In this document: positions 19,598-27,639 of the stretch, piece after piece
Layout of the letters: each line of letters starts with the position of its first letter
How positions within the stretch are numbered: position 1 is the first letter of the stretch
Assembly: GCA_017889675.1 (NCBI GenBank)
Contig: JAGGAA010000004.1
Location: 1 to 40,185, forward strand
DNA: 40,185 nucleotides
Source of the DNA: Bacillota bacterium
GTDB lineage: Bacteria > Bacillota > Negativicutes > Sporomusales > Sporomusaceae
Reading direction: 5' to 3'
Made by a program: the position numbers and the translations under genes
The notes under the pieces: model-generated
Database searches by the model: none
Seen by the model: the letters and a program-made list of their open reading frames with translations, nothing else
What the model was told of the DNA's origin: nothing

Positions 19598-22096
19598 ATG
19601 GTCACAAATGATTCGCAGACGCCAGACAAAAAAGAAGTGCTGTTGGAAGCGTCAGAAATAATTAAAACGTACGGTGCTACCAAGGCCGTGGACAAAATGT
19701 CTGTTTTTCTAAATAAAGGGGAAGTGTTAGGTTTAGTCGGTGCTAACGGCGCTGGCAAAAGCACCATGATGCGGATTATTTCAGGGGTAACAAAACCTGA
19801 TTCAGGAACACTTGCATTTTTGGGAAATAATTTAAATATAAAAGAGTATTCAACTACAATTGCTCGACAACTTGGTATTAGAGTGGTATATCAGGAGCTT
19901 TCACTTTGCACCAATTTAAAGGTATATGAGAATTTTTTTATTGAACAGCATCAAATCTTTGCAGTGGGCAATTGGCGAAGAGCAGCCAATGAAGCGGCAC
20001 GTAAATCGTTAGACAAAGTTTTTCCAGGCAATAACATTGATACTACCGAAGCAGTGTCAAATCTATCTATTGCACAGCGTCAAATGGTTGAAATTGCAAG
20101 AGCTGCCTGTGATCCTGATTTGAAATTACTTATTTTGGATGAGCCTACCTCTTCGCTAGGCGCGGAACAAACCGAACAACTGATACAGTATGTCTTAAAA
20201 ACAAGAGAAACAGGAATGTCTTTTATTTTTATATCCCATAGACTGCAAGAGGTATTAAAAATATGTAACAATGTTACGGTAATGAATAATGGCCAGTTAA
20301 AATGCAATAACCAAGCATGCTCTATAAATGAAGCAATTCTTATTCAACAAATGGGTGGCGTGAGCGTTGCGGAAAAAAGCCTAGAAAGTAAGACTGAAAA
20401 GCGAACTGCAAATTATGACGCGGCAAACCTGAAACTCGAAATAAATAAATTGGAAACCGACCAAGTTCATAGAATCAACGCTAAAATGTATGCTGGCGAG
20501 GTAATCGGGGTGACTGGTCTTGAGGGTAGCGGTCAGAAAGCCCTTTTGAACATTTTATATCAGGCCAGTCGAAAAACAGCTAAAATGAATGGTATTTCCA
20601 TTCATGATACAGTTGCTTATGTATCGGGTGACCGCGCTAAAGAAGGTGTATTCCCGTTATGGTCTATTTTGACCAATATGACGATAACAACCTTAACAAA
20701 GTTTAAAAAGGATATCCTCATCGACAAAAAACAAGAAGAACTAAGCGGAAAAACCTGGTATGATCGTCTCAAAATTAAAGCGTCTGACATACATGTTCCG
20801 TTAACTAGTTTGAGCGGCGGTAATCAGCAAAAGGCGCTGATTGCAAGGGCTTTTTTAGCAGATGCTAACATAATATTGTTGGATGATCCGAGCAGAGGGG
20901 TAGATGTAGAAACCAAAAAGCAGCTTGCGCAGCTTTACCGGGAAGCAGCAGCACAAGGTAAGTTAATTATATGGTACAGCACGGAAGAAGAGGAATTGAC
21001 AGAATGCGACAGAGTACTTGTGATGCATGACGGTTATCTAGTTAAAGAGTTGTCAGGCAGTGAGATTACAAAAGCTAATATTATTGATGCCTCTTTTATT
21101 ACCGTGGAGGATGACAAGAAAGCTAAAACCGAAAATGGTGAGAAAAAGAAGCATACAATTGCGGATTTCTTCAATAAACAAAGAACCGCAATGCCATGCA
21201 TTGCGTTACTATTGATTATTGCGGTAATAAGCTTTGTTAATCCGCATGCCGTATCAAATTTTGGTATAAATCTGCTGATAGGTTCAGCCATACCGCTGAT
21301 ATTGGCGTCAATTAGTCAAATGTTTATCATTGCTGCAAGTGACATAGATCTGGGAATGGGAGCGTATCTAGGGTTTGCTAATGTTATCAGCGCCACAGTA
21401 TTAATTGCTAATCCAGCCTTAGGGATGCTAATTCTGGTTTTGGGAATCGTGGGCTATGGGGTTTTGGGGGCCATCATTCATGTGCGTAAAATTCCAGCTA
21501 TTGTTGTCACATTAGGATCATCATTTATATGGCTGGGAATTGCTTTAAGTGTCATGGAAAAACCGGGAGGGAGTGCCCCGGCGGCTTTGGTCGATTTTTT
21601 CAATCTAGATTTTCCTCTGATACCTATGTCAATCATACTTGCACTGGCCATTGCCGTTATTTCGTATTTTATCATTATACGGTCTAAATATGGAACTGTT
21701 CTGAGAGGCTTTGGCAATAATCCCAAAGCAGTTGCAAGAAGTGGTTGGTCAACACTGAAAGCGAAAGTATCCTTATATGTGTTAGCTGGATTTTTTGGCG
21801 TGCTGGCCGGAATATCGCTAACAGGTATAACAACCGCTGCCGATGCAAATGCGGCCTCTTCTTATACGCTTTTAAGTATCGCAGCTGTGGTTATGGGGGG
21901 CGGAGAGCTTGTTGGCGGAATTGTCGAACCTTTTGGTGTAGTCTTCGGGGCGGTAACACTCTCACTTATTGGTGCTCTTGTCGGTTTCATTCACATTGGA
22001 AGCAACTACCAACCAGCTGTTCAAGGCTGTCTAATGTTTATCATTTTGGCAATCCGTATTGCCATTAGGAGGAAGAATAATGAAACTTGCTATTAA
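19598..22096 (+). CDS. sugar-type ABC transporter: two ATPase domains fused to a permease domain
   Basis: Walker A 'GANGAGKST', 'LLILDEPTSSLG', second NBD signature 'LSGGNQQKALIARAFLADANIILLDDPSRGVD', then RbsC-like multi-TM region after about residue 510. Confidence 0.92.
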   Translation: MVTNDSQTPDKKEVLLEASEIIKTYGATKAVDKMSVFLNKGEVLGLVGANGAGKSTMMRIISGVTKPDSGTLAFLGNNLNIKEYSTTIARQLGIRVVYQELSLCTNLKVYENFFIEQHQIFAVGNWRRAANEAARKSLDKVFPGNNIDTTEAVSNLSIAQRQMVEIARAACDPDLKLLILDEPTSSLGAEQTEQLIQYVLKTRETGMSFIFISHRLQEVLKICNNVTVMNNGQLKCNNQACSINEAILIQQMGGVSVAEKSLESKTEKRTANYDAANLKLEINKLETDQVHRINAKMYAGEVIGVTGLEGSGQKALLNILYQASRKTAKMNGISIHDTVAYVSGDRAKEGVFPLWSILTNMTITTLTKFKKDILIDKKQEELSGKTWYDRLKIKASDIHVPLTSLSGGNQQKALIARAFLADANIILLDDPSRGVDVETKKQLAQLYREAAAQGKLIIWYSTEEEELTECDRVLVMHDGYLVKELSGSEITKANIIDASFITVEDDKKAKTENGEKKKHTIADFFNKQRTAMPCIALLLIIAVISFVNPHAVSNFGINLLIGSAIPLILASISQMFIIAASDIDLGMGAYLGFANVISATVLIANPALGMLILVLGIVGYGVLGAIIHVRKIPAIVVTLGSSFIWLGIALSVMEKPGGSAPAALVDFFNLDFPLIPMSIILALAIAVISYFIIIRSKYGTVLRGFGNNPKAVARSGWSTLKAKVSLYVLAGFFGVLAGISLTGITTAADANAASSYTLLSIAAVVMGGGELVGGIVEPFGVVFGAVTLSLIGALVGFIHIGSNYQPAVQGCLMFIILAIRIAIRRKNNETCY

Positions 22097-23033
22097 TAAT
22101 ATAGGCAAAAATACCCCCTGGATTTGGGCCTGTCTCGGTAGTTTGATCTGTTGGCTTCTTACAAGCCTGTTATTGTCGAAGCTGGATTTTCAGTCATTGC
22201 TTGTCAATGCGGCATTGGCATCGCTCTTGACTATTGTTTCTTTAGGGCAGATGTTTGCTATGACATCAGGAGATGGCGGCATTGATCTGTCAATTCCGTA
22301 CACAATTACCCTGTCTGCCTTTTTGTCTTTTGGCATTATCCAAGGGTCTGAAAGTAACTTGATTCTGGGAATGTCAGTGGTAGCAGTTGTAGGAATAGTA
22401 ATCGGTTTTCTGAACGCTATCTCAATTATTACCTTCAAAATCCCGCCGATAATTGCAACAATGGCAATTGGTTTCATTGTTAATTCAGGCGTATTGGTTT
22501 ATTCTTCGAGTTTTACGTCTAACAAAACAAGTGCTGTTTTGACAACAATAGCCAATGGCAGATTGTTGGGAATTCCGATTATTATATTGTTTGCGATTGC
22601 TTTGATTTTGATAATTACATTTGTATTTGAAAAAATGTCCTATGGGCGAGCAATTACTGCCGTGGGGCAAAATCGGCTTGCCGCCTTTTTTGCCGGGATT
22701 AATGTAAATAGGACGATTATGCTTGCCTATATGATAAGTGGTTTGCTGGCTGCTGTGGGTGGAGCTTTGATAGGGGCGAGAATTGATGGTGCGTTTCTGG
22801 AAATGGGACAGTCTTATATGCTGCAATCAGTTGGCGCGGTTGTTATTGGCGGTACATTAGTTTCAGGTGGCAAAGCATCCACCGTTGGAACAGCGTTTGG
22901 TGCGCTTATGTTGACGCTGATGGTAACACTTATGGTAATAAGCCGTCTGCCGATCGGTGTTCAATATATCATAGAAGGTATTATTTTAATTCTGGTGTTA
23001 ATTATTGATAAACCGCATACAGAAAGTGATTGA
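22080..23033 (+). CDS. sugar-type ABC transporter permease (RbsC-like)
   Basis: ORF 22059..23033, ATG 22080 after 'aggagg'; hydrophobic, 'GRAITAVGQNRLAAFFAGINV', 'GAVVIGGTLVSGGKASTVGTAFGALML'. Confidence 0.9.
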   Translation: MKLAINNIGKNTPWIWACLGSLICWLLTSLLLSKLDFQSLLVNAALASLLTIVSLGQMFAMTSGDGGIDLSIPYTITLSAFLSFGIIQGSESNLILGMSVVAVVGIVIGFLNAISIITFKIPPIIATMAIGFIVNSGVLVYSSSFTSNKTSAVLTTIANGRLLGIPIIILFAIALILIITFVFEKMSYGRAITAVGQNRLAAFFAGINVNRTIMLAYMISGLLAAVGGALIGARIDGAFLEMGQSYMLQSVGAVVIGGTLVSGGKASTVGTAFGALMLTLMVTLMVISRLPIGVQYIIEGIILILVLIIDKPHTESD

Positions 23034-23085
23034 TAGAAGAATGTGCGCTATATAGCAGGTGGGAAGAGCTTGCATAAATCATAGC

Positions 23086-23427
23086 CTAGTTACTAGCAAT
23101 TTTGCTGTTTTTGGGCGCATCTTTATTGCAAATTCGACTCAACGCAATATCAAGTGCCTCCTTGGCAGTATTGGCGTAGTCAAGTTTGACCCATTTTCGT
23201 TCATCAAGATAGGAACCGTCATAGGCCATTCCCCGAACTTTTGCGGCCCATCCCCCAGACGGTTCGACAATTACGACAGGCTTACGATTTAAATATGCCG
23301 CAGATAACTCGCCCAGCGTACCATTACCGCCGGCGATCATGATGATTACATCAGAAGAATGTACTAATATTAGGCTTCTATAGTCAAAACTCAATCCCGT
23401 CGAAATCGGGACATCGATATACTCACT
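23086..23427 (-). pseudogene. truncated TIGR00725/LOG-like Rossmann protein, C-terminal half only
   Basis: 'SEYIDVPISTGLSFDYRSLILVHSSDVIIMIAGGNGTLGELSAAYLNRKPVVIV': readable homology continues upstream of the ORF ATG to an in-frame TAA (complement of 23428-23430); the N-terminal half is absent. Confidence 0.65.
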
Positions 23428-23481
23428 TTATGGGCTGGCTACAGCAGAGTTCAGCTTTTTAAAAATTTGGTTATAACATAC

Positions 23482-23532
23482 CCTCCCTTGGTAGATACTT
23501 GTAAATGTAGATAAGTAGCTCAACAAGGGAGG
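23482..23532 (+). promoter_or_regulatory. SD-sequestering inverted repeat in the leader of the APC permease
   Basis: CCTCCCTTG (23482-23490) / CAAGGGAGG (23524-23532), the latter containing the SD of the TTG start at 23540. Confidence 0.5.
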
Positions 23533-23539
23533 AACTAGG

Positions 23540-25099
23540 TTGAAAAGGCAAAGTGAAGGTTTATCGGCTTGGCAATTAACCATGATGGCGCTAGGCACGG
23601 TAATCGGAGGCTCCTTTTTTTTAGGGTCGGCTGTTGCTATTCGAGCTGCGGGACCGGCAATCATACTGTCCTTTGTAATGGGCGGTGCTCTCGTATATGC
23701 CATTCTGTATGCTTTATCGGAAATGACGGTAGCTGACCCAGCGCCAGGTTCTTTTCGGACATTTTCCGAAAAGGCGTATGGCCCTGCTGTTGGGTTTATT
23801 GTAGGGTGGGTATACTGGACAGGGATGGTACTGGCGATGTCCAGTGAGGCAATAGCTGTATCATCGTTGCTTCAAGCATGGTTGCAGGGAGTTTCTATTC
23901 CCGTACTTGGCGCAGCTGTTATTATTGTTGTTACCATTCTTAATCTGTTTGGAGCCGACCGGTTAAGTAAGTTGGAAGGGGGCCTTGCGGCGATAAAACT
24001 ACTGGCCATTATCGGCTTTGTAGTTTTGAGTGTAGCCATTGTTAGCGGGTTAATGCCAGGGACTGCGCAAGGCAAAGCAGGAGGCTTGGTGACAGAACCG
24101 ATATTCCCGACAGGGCTTGGCGGCATTGCAGGGAGTATGTTGATTGTTATGTTTTCCTATGCAGGCTTTGAGATTATTGGACTAGCTGCATCGGAAACTG
24201 CCAGGCCGGATAAAACAGTGCCGCAAGCAATTACCTATACTGTTTTTGGTTTAGTCGGTTTATATGTAACTGCTATCACGGCTTTATTGCTGCTTGTCCC
24301 AACTACGGCATTGACACCAGACCAAAGTCCCTTGGTAACCGCACTAACAGCCTGGAACTTAGGGTGGGCCAGTAATGCAATTAACATTGTGCTGGTGACG
24401 GCCATTCTATCAACCATGCTGGCTGCCATGTTTGGGTTAGGGCGAATGCTGCGGTCACTGGCTGATGAAGGTCATGCGCCGTCCTGGGTGAGAGATAAAG
24501 GCGATATCCCCTATCGCGGTATTGTTTTTTCGGGTGCAGCCATGCTTGGCGGGCTTGGTCTCGGGTTGTTGCTGCCAGCACAGGTATATCTCTTCTTAGT
24601 TAGTTCGGGTGGGTTTGCCTTGCTTTTTTCCTACTTGGTTATTTTGGCAACACACTATAAATTGAGGAAGCAGCAGGGATGTCCGCCTCAGGGAAAATGT
24701 CAGCTTCCCGGGTTTCCTGTTACCTCCTGGGTGGCCTTGCTAAGTATTGTGGGTATCATTGCCAGCATGCCGTTAATTCCCGGGCAAGGGGCGGGGCTAT
24801 TCGCTGGGGTGGGGTTTGTCGCTTTGTTTTCGCTGATGTATGTGGTTAATAAGAAGTTTGGAAAGAGACTAGCGCAGGTAGACGTAAGAAGCGCAGAGAG
24901 TTGGGCTAGCCAGGGGCTGCGCACTGCGGAGATGCAGTTTGAAACCGCGGAAGAGTTCTCTGTTGAAAGTAAATTACCCCAAGAGCAAGAACGGAATAGC
25001 AGCAGTAACAAGGATAAATATTGCCTAGATACTGGCAATAAAATAGATAACAAAAAAGTGGTTGAGTCTGATAGTAATAAGGGCAGCAGACATAAGTAG
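23540..25099 (+). CDS. APC family amino acid permease with extended hydrophilic C-terminal tail
   Basis: 'LSAWQLTMMALGTVIGGSFFLGSAVAIRAAGPAIILSFVMGG', multiple TM segments, 'FSYAGFEIIGLAASE'. Confidence 0.9.
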   Translation: MKRQSEGLSAWQLTMMALGTVIGGSFFLGSAVAIRAAGPAIILSFVMGGALVYAILYALSEMTVADPAPGSFRTFSEKAYGPAVGFIVGWVYWTGMVLAMSSEAIAVSSLLQAWLQGVSIPVLGAAVIIVVTILNLFGADRLSKLEGGLAAIKLLAIIGFVVLSVAIVSGLMPGTAQGKAGGLVTEPIFPTGLGGIAGSMLIVMFSYAGFEIIGLAASETARPDKTVPQAITYTVFGLVGLYVTAITALLLLVPTTALTPDQSPLVTALTAWNLGWASNAINIVLVTAILSTMLAAMFGLGRMLRSLADEGHAPSWVRDKGDIPYRGIVFSGAAMLGGLGLGLLLPAQVYLFLVSSGGFALLFSYLVILATHYKLRKQQGCPPQGKCQLPGFPVTSWVALLSIVGIIASMPLIPGQGAGLFAGVGFVALFSLMYVVNKKFGKRLAQVDVRSAESWASQGLRTAEMQFETAEEFSVESKLPQEQERNSSSNKDKYCLDTGNKIDNKKVVESDSNKGSRHK

Positions 25100-25140
25100 C
25101 GTGCTGATTTAATAAGGTTGGCGAAGGTATTATCGAGTAA

Positions 25141-25186
25141 AAAAGAAGGAATGTTCCTATCAAAGGAGCCATTCCTTCTTTTATAG
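25141..25186. terminator. terminator hairpin
   Basis: AAAAGAAGGAATG...CATTCCTTCTTTT. Confidence 0.8.
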
Positions 25187-25267
25187 TTTAATGTTATACT
25201 CAAAATATCAGTACAAAGAGAGTCGGCATTTGAAGCAATGAAGTAGATATGTTTTTTTATAAGGCAG

Positions 25268-25774
25268 GTGGGGTTTATGATACAGTCGTGGAAAAGTTTC
25301 ATAGCAGGCGCTCTTGCTATGTTGATAGTGATAGCAGCCGCCTATATGCTATTCTTAGGAATGGAAAAGCGTGCTACTATTCCTGAAAATAGCGTAGCAG
25401 ATACCGAGGACTTCGCTAATAAAGTTACGATTATACCGCTGCCATCGTTGCGGATTATTCGGGGAACAGAGGTAGCTTTTGAAGGGAAAAAAGAATTACG
25501 GCAGGCTATTGGCGGACAAGCTGCTCAAGATATATCAATTGTTAATTTCCAAGCGACTGGCGAACATGCCGATAAATCAGTAATTACGATTATATGGGAA
25601 AATGGTGAGGTTGAAAAAGTATATCCTGGTACAAAAAATAAAAAGTTCTCACCGGAGAAACGGGCTGTAGAAATTTTGGTAACAGGATACAGCATGCACG
25701 AACGCCCCATTTTTAGGGATTCTAGCCGTAAAGGCACGCTGACCTGGGAGATTCGGTATGAACAGGTTAACTAA
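25268..25774 (+). CDS. hypothetical protein with N-terminal TM anchor
   Basis: ORF 168 aa; 'FIAGALAMLIVIAAAYMLFLGM' TM segment; RBS-like 'aggcaggtgggg'. Confidence 0.65.
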   Translation: MGFMIQSWKSFIAGALAMLIVIAAAYMLFLGMEKRATIPENSVADTEDFANKVTIIPLPSLRIIRGTEVAFEGKKELRQAIGGQAAQDISIVNFQATGEHADKSVITIIWENGEVEKVYPGTKNKKFSPEKRAVEILVTGYSMHERPIFRDSSRKGTLTWEIRYEQVN

Positions 25775-25852
25775 AATCGGACGGTAGCCCTATAGCTGAC
25801 TGGGCGGTGATAATGGCAGTGGACATAAGTAGTTGGTCTATTTACTAATAAC

Positions 25853-25896
25853 AAAAAGCAACCTGTACCGATTATGCGGTACAGGTTGCTTTTTTG
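25853..25896. terminator. bidirectional terminator
   Basis: AAAAAGCAACCTGTACCG-ATTATG-CGGTACAGGTTGCTTTTTT between convergent genes. Confidence 0.92.
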
Positions 25897-25938
25897 TCCT
25901 AACAGTCATCGCCGCTGATTCGGCTAGCTGGCTTTTTG

Positions 25939-27321
25939 TTATTCAACAAAAAAACGTATGTTTTTGGTAATGTTTAGTTTTTTTATGCGAGCTTGCAGGT
26001 TTTGCCGGTGGATGCCAAGTGATAGGGCTGCTTGGGTAATGTTACCGTTATTTGCTGTGAGGGCATTGATAATCAGCTTGCGCTCTAACTCGTCAAGTGT
26101 TTGGGGTAACGATTGGTTTCTGGTGTTGCCAAGCGCTGTGGGTCGCATATATGCTAATGATTGTTTATGAAAATAATCGGGAAGATAGGCCGAAGTTAAG
26201 GTTGTCTCATTATCGGAAAAACTAATGGCATTTTCAAATACATGGCATAATTCACGAACATTACCAGGCCAACTATGCTTAAGAAGAATGTCTTCCAAAT
26301 CAGGTGAAAGCTGGGTTATCTGTTTGCCATAGGCTTTGTTGAATTTGCTAATGAAGTATTTGGCAAGCAGTAAAATATCTTCCTGGCGTTCGCGCAAGGG
26401 TGGGATAGTTAAATTAACAACAGCTATGCGATAATAGAAGTCTTCTCGCATCTTGTTTTCGGATAGCAGAGTGTGGCAATCAATGTTGGTAGAACTAATT
26501 ATCCGGCAGTTAACAGGTGCTTCATGGTTACTGCCAAGACGACGAAATTTTTTCTCCTCAAGAATTCGCAGCAGCTTTGCCTGCAGTACTAAATTCATAC
26601 TATTTATTTCATCTAAAAATAAGGTCCCCTTTCCCGCCTGTTCCAACAACCCTTGTGTGTTTTCGGCACCGGTAAAAGCTCCCTTGGTTGTGCCAAAAAT
26701 CATACTCTCCAGTAAGGTTTCAGGGATAGCCGCACAATTCAAAGCGACAAACGGATGGGAACGAGAAGGACTGTAATTATGGATGCTTTGGGCAAAAATT
26801 TCTTTTCCGGTACCAGTTTCGCCTGTTAGTAATATGGGGGCCAAGCTGAACGCAGCTTTTTTCGCCTTATCTATAACTGGGCCCATTTGCGGACTTTTAC
26901 CAATTAAGCATTCAAAATTATAGCTGGTGCCGTTTTGTAAGTCATTTCTGCCGTCACAGTACGATTGCAATTGCTCTTGCAGTTTGTATACTTTATTAAG
27001 TAAATTGGTCATTTCGGTAATATTTTTGTTAATTGAGCAAACGGCCACAATTTCACCGTGGCTTTCAATGGGAACTATGGTTGAGAGCATATGTACTTCA
27101 CGGTGATCTACCGTGCGATATGTATTATATTTATCAAATGACGGTTTACCTGTAAAAAATACACCACGCAGTTCCTCAAGCATATGTTTTCGCTCTGAAG
27201 GCTCAAACCGCTCTATTTTGTTATTGTAGAATAATTCTTCGCCGAACTTGTTGATTACATAGACCGAATCTTGCATGTAATTGGCAATAGTTTGTAAATA
27301 TAACGATTTATCGATATCCAT
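25939..27321 (-). CDS. sigma-54-dependent transcriptional activator (PAS + AAA+ + Fis HTH)
   Basis: 'LLTGETGTGKEIFAQSIH', 'GTTKGAFTGAENTQGLLEQAGKGTLFLDEI', C-terminal 'LIINALTANNGNITQAALSLGIHRQNLQARIKKL'. Confidence 0.95.
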   Translation of the reverse strand: MDIDKSLYLQTIANYMQDSVYVINKFGEELFYNNKIERFEPSERKHMLEELRGVFFTGKPSFDKYNTYRTVDHREVHMLSTIVPIESHGEIVAVCSINKNITEMTNLLNKVYKLQEQLQSYCDGRNDLQNGTSYNFECLIGKSPQMGPVIDKAKKAAFSLAPILLTGETGTGKEIFAQSIHNYSPSRSHPFVALNCAAIPETLLESMIFGTTKGAFTGAENTQGLLEQAGKGTLFLDEINSMNLVLQAKLLRILEEKKFRRLGSNHEAPVNCRIISSTNIDCHTLLSENKMREDFYYRIAVVNLTIPPLRERQEDILLLAKYFISKFNKAYGKQITQLSPDLEDILLKHSWPGNVRELCHVFENAISFSDNETTLTSAYLPDYFHKQSLAYMRPTALGNTRNQSLPQTLDELERKLIINALTANNGNITQAALSLGIHRQNLQARIKKLNITKNIRFFVE

Positions 27322-27438
27322 GTTTCCAATTCACCACCTGATAATAATAATAATAGTTTAGTCAATATTAGCCTGGATGTAAAGCAATATGCAATAAAAT
27401 AATGCGCAAGATTTTATTGCGGTTGTTGCTTGTGCTGC

Positions 27439-27459
27439 ACTACGATAGAAATACGTAGT
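27439..27459. promoter_or_regulatory. candidate upstream activator site (dyad)
   Basis: ACTACG-N9-CGTAGT, about 65-85 bp upstream of the -24 element. Confidence 0.5.
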
Positions 27460-27523
27460 ACGATTTGAATACAATGAGGTTGAAAGTAAGGGACAAAAAT
27501 TATTTAGCAAGAATAAGCTCACT

Positions 27524-27539
27524 TGGCACGAATTTTGCA
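27524..27539 (+). promoter_or_regulatory. sigma-54 (-24/-12) promoter
   Basis: TGGCAC-GAATT-TTGCA, exact consensus spacing; gene for a sigma-54 activator is divergent next to it. Confidence 0.88.
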
Positions 27540-27639
27540 AATATTAAGGTAGGCATAGGAATTTGAGATAATTATGAAAACTTGATGCTATTGACTAGTA
27601 ATAATGCCACAACGGCAGCGATAGAGAGGGGCGGATATT

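Noticed and set aside
17464-23033. Ribose (rbs) operon assignment for the ABC transporter
   Set aside because: No ribokinase, RbsD or LacI-type regulator; the neighbour is an amidohydrolase, so the substrate is left open.
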